Part shown: positions 23,165-42,300 of the stretch, piece by piece
Layout of the letters: the number at the start of each line of letters is the position of its first letter
How positions within the stretch are numbered: position 1 is the stretch's first letter
DNA from: Zygnema cylindricum
Lineage: Eukaryota; Streptophyta; Zygnematophyceae; Zygnematales; Zygnemataceae
Assembly: GCA_037447655.1 (NCBI GenBank)
Contig: JBBHKE010000396.1
Coordinates: forward strand, 450,158 to 497,754
Direction of reading: 5' to 3'
Length of the DNA stretch: 47,597 nucleotides
Notes under the pieces: generated by a model
The model's input: the letters and a program-made list of their open reading frames with translations, nothing else
Database searches by the model: none
Told to the model about the DNA's origin: nothing
Position numbers and translations under genes: made by a program

Positions 23165-23520
23165 TGTATCGAATATCGAGCTTATCGCGATAAGTTTTTA
23201 CCCGATACACAACACTGCTGCAAGGGTTTTTTTACCTTCTCTTCGCGTATCCGGCGACAAATTTGGCGTGCAGGTGCTCTAAACAAATTATTTTCGGAAA
23301 CCTTTCTAACAGTGGGCATCTTTTTTCCCTCATCGGCTGTGTTTCGGCCGATTTCTCTTTTTCTCTTTTTGGCCATCTCATGCCATCAGGTTCGAGCCGT
23401 GGCCGGCTCAATTTTCCTAGTATGTGACATACCGAATCCCGGATCCTGCTAAAATTCAACATGGTATCAAAGCCAACGGGATTGCGGATGGATTGACCGG
23501 CTTCCTCGTGAGGGGGGGTA
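23165..23520 (+). mobile_element. LTR-retrotransposon remnant (possibly TRIM) with tRNA-iMet primer site
   Basis: TGGTATCAAAGCCAA at 23462-23476 matches the known plant primer-binding site for initiator tRNA-Met (TGGTATCAGAGCCAA) with one mismatch. The sequence just before it ends ...TTCAACA, a typical LTR end, and a candidate LTR start TGTATC lies at 23165. A purine run AGGGGGGG at 23511-23518, only about 35 bases past the primer site, could be the polypurine tract of a very compact element. A second LTR could not be aligned by eye, so the extent is uncertain. Confidence 0.45.
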
Positions 23521-23639
23521 TTGGATTGGTATTGGATTGGCACGTGGATGCCGGTTCAATACGGGGTGTAACGTGGTACGTCCACACTCGAAGCCGCACA
23601 AAATAAATAGGTAAGTGGCACAGTGGTTAGCGCATTCAC

Positions 23640-23705
23640 AGCCCATCTCCCTCCCCCTCCCTTTTCCTCTCCCTCCCTTTCCTCTCCTTTTCTCTTTCCT
23701 CCAAT
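23640..23705. repeat. Pyrimidine tract
   Basis: CTCCCTCCCCCTCCC and CTCTCCTTTTCTC runs. The rest of 23520-24030 has no recognised gene. Confidence 0.6.
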
Positions 23706-24039
23706 GAATTATTATTCATTCAATGCCACAAAACGTTTAACTACCATAACATTTTAAAGCTCAATTTCAACAGGAACTCAGGAAACTTTCCTGTCATCGG
23801 TAATATTTTGTATTGAACAAAATTTGTCGTTTTTTATTTCGTACATGGGATTACATCGATAGATTAATTTCAAAACTATATCTCGGCAATATATCGAAGA
23901 ACGTCAATGTTAACGTCTTTTTTAGTTCTTGTCGACCTTGTTCCGGTTTTCTTAAGGTCTATATTTCCAAGGAAATTATTTGTGTCTCTCGTTTTTTAGA
24001 GAAAAATAAAAAGGAAAATTGCCACGCACAATTTTCCGC

Positions 24040-24766
24040 ATATGTGAAAGTCGTCACACATTTCATTCACCAGAATGGAAAACTTTGAATCATAAAAACC
24101 AAATTCAAGAAAACATTATCAATGTTGACAAGCCCAAAAAAAAAACCACAAAACTATAATCTATGTGGAAATCAGATTTTCCTTTTTTTTTTTACAGAAT
24201 GATTCGATTCGAATCCGCTATCGCATGGGAGATCCATACAGTTTACATTACTTTCAGCTTTTCTCATTTTTCTTCGTCTATTCTATTCTATTCTGTTCTA
24301 TTCTATTCTATTCTATTCTCTTCTAATAATATACAATTTTTTTATTCTGTTCTATTTGTATTCTATTGTATTCCTGTCTGTAGTATTCTTTTCTGTTCTA
24401 TTTTATATACAAAGGAAAATGAATCTTGTGACAAAAGTAGTCAATTTAAATATCCTCATCTACCTTTTTATTTCTTATAAAAATATTGGAATTAGAAAAA
24501 AATAATGAGCGAATACATTTACTATCAAGTTATAGCATCAACTTATTACAATTGTACCTATATTGGCATCGCTTTTTTCTTTTTTTGTACAAAATTTACA
24601 TCAAAATCTTGACCAAAAGAAAAAACAAAATAGTGGAACATTTACCCAAAATGCAAAAGCTCTCCAAATTTCCTATTGAAACAACAAAACTTTTTTTGCT
24701 TTTCTATAATATTTCCCTTTTCTATTTTCCCTTCCTTTTTTGTTTTTTGAAAGGAATAGCAGGTAC
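24040..24766. other. 3' flank of LysM copy 3 with (TTCTA)n
   Basis: Corresponds to 3020-3712 and 16070-16718 (GGGAGATCCATACAG block, then TTCTA pentamers, here expanded at about 24278-24330). No gene seen. Confidence 0.5.
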
Positions 24767-32965
<8,199 letters not shown>

Positions 32966-33530
32966 TGTGAATGCACTAAAAAAAAAAGAGAGGGAAAAAC
33001 AGAAAAAAAAAGACACAATGGGATAAATAAAAGAAGTAGAAATTACTCTTTCTAAATTTCAATTATTTTTTTAACTTGAAAGTAAAAAATGGCAAATATA
33101 AAACGAGATTTCTTCGCTAATCTGTCAAATTTGGAGAGGGGAGAGGAGAGATAGAGAGAGAGAGAAAAAAAAAGGAAGTAGTACGAGAGAAATAAGAGAG
33201 AGGGAGAGGAAAAAGAGAGAGAAAGAGAGAAAGAGAGAAAGGAGAAAGAGAGAGAAGAAGCGAGAGAGAGGAAGAGAGCAAGAGAGGGGCAGGGGGGAAG
33301 AGAGGAGGGAAAAAAAAAAGCATCGACCAAAATGTCGGTGGGATTGGGTCGGTGAGTTTCGGCGAATCAAAGTTTCAAATTTTACAAAATATAAAAAAGT
33401 ACGATTCAGAAGTCGGTGAAGGCAGACGGCCAAACGGCAAATCGGCAAATTTGGCGGCTTCTGACTGGCCTACGCATTTAGTTTCTGACTGGTTAATTTT
33501 TTAGTAGTTAGGTCTGATGAGTTTCTATGT
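32966..33530 (-). promoter_or_regulatory. 5' flank and GA/CT-rich leader of LysM copy 3
   Basis: GA-rich stretch at 33133-33300 (CT-rich leader in transcript sense), then GGTCGGTGAGTTTCGG and CTTCTGACTGGCC. The position and order match copies 1 and 2, but the CCAAT box is altered (CCAGT). Confidence 0.45.
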
Positions 33531-33541
33531 GAATAGTGCTA

Positions 33542-33757
33542 CACCGCGAACCGCTATTAGTGTTAATGTTTTTTTGCCAGTTAAAAAATATTTTCTCCGT
33601 ACACACATGTCAGATTGTAGATCGAACGGTTACGATTGAGAGGTAGGATTCTCAGCTTCCTATTGATGGTCTCAAACTGAAAACCCGATGAGTGTGTACG
33701 GAGAAAAGCTGTTTTAAGTGGCGAACAAATTATTAACATTAATAGCGATTCACGGTG
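33542..33757. mobile_element. Full-length MITE, subfamily B, TA-flanked
   Basis: Starts CACCGCGAACCGCTATTAGT and ends AATAGCGATTCACGGTG, with TA on both sides (33540-33541 and 33758-33759). Second-tier inverted blocks TTTTCTCCGTACACAC and GTGTGTACGGAGAAAA lie inside, so the element folds into a long hairpin. Confidence 0.85.
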
Positions 33758-33852
33758 TACCCGTCGTGTCATAATGTGAACGTCATATGAGTATAAAATG
33801 TATATCATGAGAAATACTTTTAACAGAAAGGATCTTTGCTTGGCGCTAGCGC

Positions 33853-33923
33853 TGACGTCAAACTGGCGCAGGATATGACGTCAAAATGGCGAAAGAGATC
33901 ACGTCAAAAATTCAAACGCGCAT
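33853..33923. promoter_or_regulatory. Three 23-bp repeats carrying TGACGTCA
   Basis: ACGTCAAA recurs at exactly 23-base spacing (33855, 33878, 33901). The first two units have the full palindrome TGACGTCA followed by AAACTGGCG or AAAATGGCG. TGACGTCA is the known CRE/bZIP (ASF-1-like) binding core. No gene start is evident within a few hundred bases, so a regulatory role is unproven. Confidence 0.45.
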
Positions 33924-33929
33924 AAATTA

Positions 33930-35340
33930 ATTGATAACAGTAACCTTTCGGTGGTTGAGCCATGTGCAGGTTCGTACCTGTTTTTTTATTGTTTTTTTTT
34001 TTAGTTTAATGGAATAAAAGGACGAAACAACCTAGTATATGACGCCATCATACGCTACACGGAACTTCCTGGAACAGTGAAATAACCTGAGTCGAACTAC
34101 TGTATCGTTTACGCGTTTTCTATTCGGCCACGTGAACCACACGCATACCAGAGTGACATAGAAAGCGACATACAGTAAGAGTTTGGAACAAGACGACAAA
34201 ATAAGTACAGCTAAGGGCATAAAGTCATAAACCCATGCGGCCGTAACTCAATGAACAAACGCTTTTTGTCGTACTACTGTACTTTTTCGGGTTGCTCTAA
34301 TGTCCGAAAACAAAAGTTGCCACTTAAAGTCGTGACATTTATAGACGCTATGTACTTTTCTGACATTGTAGAAAGATAATTTTACCATCGCAATTTTTGC
34401 AATAGAGATTTTATCTCCGTACGACGAAAGAAACTTCTCAGTACGGCAACAACTTTTGAGAAAAACGGCAGAAAAAGTCAAAAACCCCTCAATAGTTAAT
34501 ACCCTGACTATGACGCTTTCCGATAAATTTTCGGGACAAACGAAGTCCGCGCCGTCAAAGCCTGAAGAGTAACCGATTGCCACGTGGCTGTCTGCAAAAA
34601 TTAATAGCGGACATTCATCACCAGAGTCTTAACCAACTGAAAATTTAAATCAAAGCTACGCGACAACGAACTTAAGGACAGTTTTCCAAAAGTCTTCACT
34701 GACGTACGTCAGGCCAAATGGTACGGCCAATGAAACGACACTTTTGATGACGACTTTACAAGGTCCTTGCCCGCCCTAAAAAGTAGTTAGAAGGTTTTAG
34801 GGTTTGTCAGGGCTTTTAGGATTTTGCTGGGTTTTTAGGGTTTAGCAGGGTTTCTAGGGTTTTTAGTACACTGTAGAGAATAACATTGAACTAAAAGTAC
34901 ATTGAAGGGTACAGTGCAGTACAGTAATATACTGTAGTCGTCACTTCACAACGTACAGAATCCTGCCGGAAAAATGTTAAACTCCAGAATCAAATACCGT
35001 ACGTAATTGTTCGGCGCACGTACGTGAAGGTACAACTGTACCAATTTGTTCCCACTAGGTTTTCCATCGCAAGTAGAGTCGTATCCCTAAATGTTCGATT
35101 GAGAGTCGTATTTTCATGTGAGTACAGTTAATTGTCAGTTATCTGGCTTTTATTAATATAACCGGGTTATGAGTTGCAAGCGAAAGATAAGAGACGGTTA
35201 CCGACGACAGGATTTCGGATAAACTCAGATTTTCTCCAGCCATCTGGCGGCTGACGTGTCACAAAATGGCACCTGGAAATGTGTGTTTCGACATTATATC
35301 GGACTATACGGCAACAAAGAGTGCATTTGCGGCACTGAAA
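33930..35340. other. Gene-free spacer
   Basis: No supported gene. 34790-34870 has TTTTAGGGTTT repeats. The minus-strand ORF at 34248-34583 (111 codons) has no recognised similarity. Confidence 0.4.
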
Positions 35341-35341
35341 A
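35338..35341 (-). terminator. Pol III terminator of the tRNA gene
   Basis: A TTTT on the minus strand, seven bases past the tRNA 3' end. Confidence 0.6.
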
Positions 35342-35347
35342 TATTTC

Positions 35348-35419
35348 GCGCCAGACAGGGATCGAACCTGCGACCTTTTGCTTAGGAAGCAAACACTCTA
35401 TCCACTGAGTTACAGGCGC
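35348..35419 (-). tRNA. tRNA-Arg (anticodon CCT)
   Basis: A 72-base cloverleaf without intron. The acceptor strand GCGCCTG pairs with CTGGCGC except at the sixth pair. D stem ACTC/GAGT. Anticodon stem TTTGC/GCAAA around loop TTCCTAA gives anticodon CCT. The TPsiC arm has GGTTCGATCCC, an intact B box. The sequence closely resembles plant tRNA-Arg(CCT). The D-stem pair is changed on both sides relative to the GCTC/GAGC I recall for plants, which keeps pairing and suggests function. Confidence 0.95.
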
Positions 35420-35504
35420 TTGTTAAATACTTATATTAATTTATTTAATATCTATTAATTGTTAAAATCAATAGGTATAGTATAGTACACATTGTACCTT
35501 AACT

Positions 35505-35690
35505 CTACAACCGCTAATCGTTATTAGTGTTAATAACACTAATTTTGACGTGGCTTTTGTCGGCCCAAAATCATAAATTAGTGTGATAAACATTAGAATA
35601 GAATTAGCGCTTATATGGAAAGTATTATTTAGTGTTAACCATTTTATATTACGTTCGTCGAAATTAGTGGTATGTATGAGAAGCCCGTCT
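35505..35690. mobile_element. Degenerate MITE fragment
   Basis: Starts TACAACCGCTAATCGTTATTAGTG and contains further AATTAGTGT and TTAGTGTTAAC blocks. The right terminus is unclear. Confidence 0.4.
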
Positions 35691-35944
35691 ACGTACATCG
35701 CGTCGTCGTGACATCTCAATTTTATAAAATGAAGTGCGCTTCGCATGTAAATTAAATTTCAGTACCATTTAGCCTCCAGAAAGAGCAGAACGTTACGAAA
35801 CATGAAGCATTAAATAGTTTTAATTTTACTCTCATTTACATCTTTCGCACTATTTCTAAACCGCACAAAACGTATATCAGCGGAAGCTGTCAGGATAGGA
35901 TAGCACACTTGAACTTGAAATAGTATTGTTGACAACTCAGCGTA

Positions 35945-36091
35945 CACTATACGAAGTCGACACACAAATTGGCGTTAAGTGCCAAATTAATGTTAATGCT
36001 TTTTTCTTTTGGGCACAAATACAAATTAGCGTTACTAACACTAAATCAGCGTTTACGCTATCTTTTTCTACACTAATAACGATCAGCGGTG
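35945..36091. mobile_element. Degenerate MITE
   Basis: The right end is ACTAATAACGATCAGCGGTG followed by TA. The interior has GGCGTTAAG and AATTAGCGTTACTAACACTAA. The left end (after TA at 35943) is eroded. Confidence 0.45.
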
Positions 36092-36129
36092 TACTGTACA
36101 CCAGAAGTCACAAACGGTCAACTGAAACC

Positions 36130-36440
36130 ATGACCGACCGTTAACCGACCGCCCGCGTCGGATCCGGAACGGATTTGGCTACCGAATTTGGGGGGCCGGG
36201 CGGATTCGGGCGGATTCGGGCGGTTGATTCACAGAAAAAAAATCCGGTTACGGTCGGGAAAGCAAAAAACCTAAAAAAAATGAAAATTTTGTACTGTCCA
36301 TGCAATCCAACATTATTGTACTTTGTACTTTTGTTATCGTGGAAGGTATACGGGAGATGTACCACTAATTTTGTACTTATTCGGGTACGGGCGGGTACGG
36401 TTAGTCGCGAGAAATTGAGTTTCGGTTAACTTTTATTTTC
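36130..36440. repeat. Dispersed repeat family D, copy at 36 kb
   Basis: CGCGTCGGATCCGGAACGGA, AATTTGGGGGGCC, GTTGATTCACAGAAAAAAA and GGTTACGGTCGGG follow the same order as 12195-12510 and the flanks of the insertion at 13733. GGGCGGATTC is locally tandem. Confidence 0.5.
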
Positions 36441-36577
36441 GTAAACGCCGGTCGGTTAACGGTTAACAATTTTGGTGCGTGACATAACCAAGTCGGGCGT
36501 CGGTTACTCAGATTTTGAAAAAAAAAAACGGTCGGTCGCGGTTATCTAAAATTTTGACTTTTGCGACCTCTGCTGTA

Positions 36578-36792
36578 CACCGTGAAATCGTTATTAGCGT
36601 ATTGAACGCTAATTCGGGTACCTTTTTTTTTTCAAATTATCAAATAGAATTATCCATACTATTTCAAAAAACCCTAATTCCTAGTTAGAGTAAACGATTT
36701 CTTTGAAAATTTCCAAATTCCCAATTAGCGTTAATAACGGTATTTATTCATATACGCTAAAAACACTTCTACTCTAATAACGATTCAAGGTG
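36578..36792. mobile_element. MITE, TA-flanked
   Basis: Starts CACCGTGAAATCGTTATTAG and ends TAATAACGATTCAAGGTG, with TA at 36576-36577 and 36793-36794. The interior differs from subfamily B and resembles C. Confidence 0.75.
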
Positions 36793-37115
36793 TAGCGTAT
36801 GCAAAGCACGGTTTAGAAATCTTTACTGATGTTCTATGTGCAGTTTGCTTTGTATCCCGGGATGTTTGCGCCCATCAGTCCATCACTCCCATGTGCAAAA
36901 TCCTGTCCGTGCTTGCACATCTATGTAGGCACTACACGTGGCTGCAGTATATGCGTACGATAGCACTGCACGTGGAGGGCTGTCCGTGTAAATAGTCGTC
37001 GGGGACTTCTGCTAGTTCTTTTTGACGGCCGCTTGCGATATTGATAGCCAAAATAGATTTGCCGTCTGAATCGTGGAAGAGGTACGGAGTACAAGTTCAA
37101 CAAAAAAGCGTACTT

Positions 37116-37332
37116 CAACCGTGAATCGTAATTAGCGTTGATTTTTTTCGCCACTGAACACATCTGTTCTCAGTACGTATTTGTCCAATTTTTGATTTAA
37201 GACCGCCATTCGTAAGCTGAGATTATAACCTTTCAATCGCAACCGTCAGATCCACAATCCGACATGTGTGTACGGAGAAAATATGTTTTATGAGACGAAA
37301 AAATCATTAACACTAATTACGATTCACGGTTG
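37116..37332. mobile_element. MITE, subfamily B
   Basis: Left CAACCGTGAATCGTAATTAG; right CTAATTACGATTCACGGTTG. Subterminal CGCCACTGAACACATC and GTGTGTACGGAGAAAATATG are inverted, and the central AACCTTTCAATCGCAACCGT is shared with 39917-40133. Confidence 0.75.
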
Positions 37333-37339
37333 TACTTAC

Positions 37340-39060
37340 TACTTAGCGATGTATGCGCTTGCGCGCAAAAAACTGCGCATGAGATCTCAGATTCCCAACT
37401 GTGATTTATAACTGTAGAAACTAACAGCTGTCAACTGGAAGTCGGCAGTCTCAAACCCTAAGTTGGAAGCCGCAATTCTTTTTTGAAACTGTGAGATGCG
37501 ACATTAACACAGTGAACTGCATGGAATTTTAGTATTTTACATTTCGAACTTTAAACTGTAAAAGCGACAGTGAAAGAAAATTGCAATTGAAATTTTCGTC
37601 GTGTGCCCGGAGAGGAATTTTTTTTGAGTGGCGGAAAAATAAACTACATTAATTAGCATAACAGATTGCTGCAGAAACGAATCTGCGATTTGCAATAACG
37701 ACAAGCTAATTGGCGGTGCGTAGCGGCAAGTTTAGCCGAAAAGAATTGCGGGCGATCTTTTTAAATGTCGCATTGGAACACTATATCTCAGGTGGTCCAT
37801 CGCAAATTTGTACCTTTCGTAAGGCACGTAAACAGTAATTTTCTAAGTCATGTGCGTTCGGTAAGGTAAAACCAGGGCTCAGGTTCGGAAGTTTTTAGGT
37901 TCGGAAAAATTTTCAAGAAAGCTTTGTGCATCGATGCATGGAGAAGATAAGTATTTAGAGTTTCTCGACAGAATCTATCCACACGTGGACTGTCAGGTGC
38001 TTTCGTGGCAGCTAACGAGATTTTTTAAGTAAATTAGGGTTCGTTTTTCTCCAAGTGTAAACTAAAAAAGTCCTTCTGGTGCCACGTGGATGTTTTGGAA
38101 GTAGAAATAGAGAATCCGTACCCTGCCGAGAGCGTACTGTAGTATTCATCATGTCAGAAAGCACTGTTGGGCTTTTTTGGCCTTTTGTACTTTGGCGCGC
38201 AGCTGAGCTTCGACATAATCTGAATGATGTAAGGATGCATAGGACATCTTTGATGCATCCTTTTTTTGGTGCGAACATCATACGCAAAAATTGTACTAAA
38301 AGTATGATATTTGCTTTCTTTGACGGTCAAAATGATGCATGTTTTGAAAAAAAGCATCTGACATTTTCGACGCTGGGGTTTCGATCTGGCGGTTGTCAAT
38401 AGCCTTTTATGATTGGCGAATATCTGACGATAGGTAATCTAACCATCAGTATTGCACGGTTTGGTCCTTATCGATGGCCAAATATTTCATCGGACGGTCC
38501 GATTTTAGGACTGTTACCTTTTAAAGTTCGTACGCAAAGGATCTTCTTCCCGACATGCCATCATCAATTTCGAGGCGTGCCGTAATAAGTCCAAAATCTT
38601 CAACTGCCAGAATACAGCTGTCAAATCTGTCTAAGATTTACACGATGTACGGCAAATCTTCCAATGGTTACGTTACAACCAAACATAAAAGTTTGTCTGA
38701 AAAATAGACAAACTTATACGTGGGACCACAATTTTTGAAAAAACCAATAGAAAGCTAACACGTGCTATTTAGGACTTCGAAATAAATACTTGTACAAAAC
38801 ATAATTACTGATAAGGCGCCCAGCCACTAGAATCCCTCCAGATTTAGAATTTTAGACCCCGAAGACAAAATAAAGTACAGCTGAATTCCTCCAGAGAACA
38901 AAATAAAGTACGGCTGAATTCCTAGCATTTACTGAAGCCGATAAAAAATCTTCAACGCGTCATCTCTAGCGTACTTGACGGCAATCTAAAAATTTGTTCT
39001 CGTCCGTACATCTGCGCACGCTCAGACTTTTCTGTCGCACAGTGCACCGACCAGCTTTGT
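37340..39060. other. Gene-free spacer
   Basis: No supported gene in 1.7 kb. The ORF at 38079-38402 (107 codons) has no recognised similarity and no clear gene context. Confidence 0.4.
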
Positions 39061-39387
39061 CAAACCATTCCGAGCCGATTTCCGAACCTGCTCCAATTTT
39101 TTTGGAGACTGCCCGGATTCTCTGGAAAAGGAATTGGAAATAAAAGTAACTGTGCTGAGAGCTCTCTCTCTCTATCTCTCTCTTCTCTCTCTCTCTCTCT
39201 CTCTCTCTTTCTCCTTCCTTTGCGGATTTCGATTGTTTTACTCACTATTTTTTCTCTCTCTCTCGTCAAATTTCTTAATTCTCTCTCTTTTTAAGCTTCT
39301 TTTATTCTATTTTCTTTTCATTTTCTCAGTTTCTCTCGTTTTTTCATGGTATTTTTTATTTCTTAAGTTTTTTCATTTAATTCCGCC
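39061..39387 (+). promoter_or_regulatory. 5' region and (CT)n leader of the charged-repeat gene
   Basis: A CT dinucleotide run at 39162-39212 and further CTCTCT stretches to about 39290 precede the ATG at 39388, as in the LysM genes. The start has a good context (CCGCCATGG). Confidence 0.5.
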
Positions 39388-42300
39388 ATGGAATATTGGT
39401 TGCCCTCGAAATACCACTTGGGGGAGCCACAAACCGACGAAGAAGTACGGCAAGAATTAGAAAAACAGGTATATTTTTATTTTATTTGTTTTTAGGGTTT
39501 TTTATTTCTCAGCAGTTTTGTTGTCTTTTTTTTTGTGTTTTCTTTTTGTATTTTCCCATCTGTCGCTTTTTTGTCATTATTATCGTTATTCTTTTTATTT
39601 CCGAAAACTTTTTGGTCGATTTCATTATTTTTTCTGTTTAACCTTTAGTTTTTTTTTTTTTTTGTTTTGTTTTTTTTTCCTTTGCAGATTGAAGAAATTA
39701 AAAGACAACGTATTTTTTCGAATGTGGAAAATATATTTTCGAATACCGAGGTAGTATTTCAAAGGATGTTTGTCAACATTTTTACCACGGTAAGTTTTTT
39801 TTTTTTTTTTTTTTTTTTTGGTTTTTTGTTTTTTGTTTTTTTGGGTAAATATTCAAAATATTAGCTTCATCACTTTTTAGTCACTCTTTAAAACCCTAAA
39901 GTGATTCGAGGCACTACACCGTCTATCGCTATTAAGGTCAACAATGTTTTCGCCACTTAAAAAATATTTTCTCCGTACACACTTGTCCGATTTTCAAATG
40001 GAGACCGCCAATTGAAAGCTGAGAATCTTACCTTTCAATCGCAACCGTCAGATCCACAATCCGACAAGTGTGTACGGAGAAAAGTTGTTTTAACTGACTA
40101 AAAAAACATTAACACTAATAGCGATACACGGTGTAGTGTATTGTAGCGAGAGCTACAAGCGAGTTCTACCTGTACTTTATCGTACGTTTTTTGCTGTACT
40201 TATCCGTACTTTATTTCTGGCGGTTGTGTCGTACATTACTGCTGTTCTTTGTCGGAATCTCAGCTGTCTAATATTTACATTGCGCTTCGATGCTTCTTCT
40301 CTTGTTTTACTTCCGTAGTGTATTCTGCTGTTGCTTGCAGTCTTATTGTACTATTGTACTCTGCTGTACTTTACGGTCTTATTTTACTCGTGTACTCTGT
40401 ACTTATCAGCTGGCAATGCCATACTTACAGAGTACTACAGTACAGTGTAGTACGACACAGTACAGCACAAAAGTACAGCACGATACAGTACAAAAGAAAC
40501 CAATACAACACAGTACAGCTATAAAGTACATTTCAGTATAAGTACTGTACAGCCTTTAGTACAGTACAGTAATGTAATACAGTATTGTTGTAAAGTACAG
40601 TACAGTACACCGTGAATCGTTATTAGCGTTGAGAAATTATTAGTGTAAAAAAATAATTAGCGTTATCAACACTAATTACGATTTTCATTTTTTTTGAAAA
40701 AAATGTTTTATACTAATTGATCATTAATTCTAATTTTTGTACGACAGATCTGCCATCAGGATCTTCACAGTAAAATCGGTATAAGTACAAAATCTGACAA
40801 ATCGTACACTGTCGCGTCCTTTGACTCTAATTTTTTCATAACTCTAATTTGGGTGTTCGCGCGAATAATTATTTCGCCACTTATATATCTACACTAAAAT
40901 AGGTACGATATTATTATGTCTCTTATTCCGAGCGTAGTTTTACATGCGATCGCGATTATTTTAATCCATGTTTTGTACTTTTTTACTTAATAAAGTACCG
41001 CCTGTACGGAATGACACGTCCGTACACCATACTATTCAATAATATCATAAATTAGAATTATGAACGCTACAGTAATTCTCTAGAACCGTAATTAACGTAA
41101 AGGAAAATTTAGTACTATCAATTCTATTTCGGGTTTTGGAATCAAAATTTGGGGGCGCCGATATAGAGTTCATAACTCTAATAACGATTCGCGGTGTAGT
41201 TTGATGTGCCTTTTTTTTTTTTTTTCTCCGGAATGGGGAAATCTGCCTGTAAAACTCAGGCCTTTTCATTTTTTATTTTTTTATTTTTTTCAGTTACTTG
41301 GAGGAGATAAAGAGTGCAAAAGAAAATCGAACGAAATCAAAGAGATGAAAGCAAAAGTAAGTGACTGTTCAGGAAAAAAATTAGAAAAGGAAAGCAAACT
41401 ATTTTTTTTTTCGGTTTTTTGCTCCTTTATTTTCTTCTTTTTTAATTTATTATTTTGCTAGTTTTTCAATATAATGCCTTCTACTTTTTGGAAAAAATGA
41501 TTTTCTTTTTAGTACTAGCAGTTTGTTTTTGTTCCTCACCAAAAAAAAGAAATAATTAAAACTTCTAATTATTATATTTACTTCATAACCTTCCGTACTT
41601 TCAGCCTCAGGCTGAATAGATAATAACGCGGGCTTCTGGAAGTCGCGGCCAAAATCACGGATTTCTGTACTCTTTCGGCGCAGCCTCCTTTTTCGTTTTA
41701 GTTTTTTTCAACAAACCAGTTCCTCGAAAAAAAATGAATGTTTTTCAAAATGTAACGCTTTTATTTTTTTCTTCCTTTAAACAGGCAAAAAATGTTGAAA
41801 AAGATGAAAATAAATCAAGTCCTTCAAAATTTGCGCAAGGATCCGAAAAAAAAAATAAAATTGTAAGTTTTTATTTTCTTCTGTACCGCATTTTTTTTTA
41901 AGTTGATGAGTTTTTTTTTCGTTTTGTTTTTTTTGTGAATAAACGTATGCATTATTTCTTTTTTATGATAGAAAAACCTGCGGTATAATATATGTATAAG
42001 GAAAACTAATGTTTTTTTTTCTCAACAGACAAAACCCTCTGAAAAAATACTTGATTTGGCGTATAATACTCATTTTGCCGAAAAAAATAAAGATTTAGTA
42101 AGTTTTTTTTTGCCCTTTTTGTCCCTTTTGTTCTTTTGTCCCTTTCGTTCTTTCTGTATTTTCTACCCTTTGTCTGTTTTGTCCTTCTCACTTTTTAGTC
42201 CTTTCTGTCTTGTTTGCCCCTTTGTCCTTTTGCACGTTTGTCCTTTTTGTCCTTTTTGTCCTATTGTCATTTTGGTACTTTTTGTCTGTTCTATCCTTAT

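Noticed and set aside
23612-23640. tRNA A-box-like TGGCACAGTGGTTAGCGC
   Set aside because: No B box at the right distance downstream on the same strand. The GGTTCGAGCCG at about 23390 lies upstream, so neither a tRNA nor a SINE promoter can be supported.
34248-34583. 111-codon ORF on the minus strand
   Set aside because: Ordinary composition, but no recognised motif, splice context or paralogue in the window.
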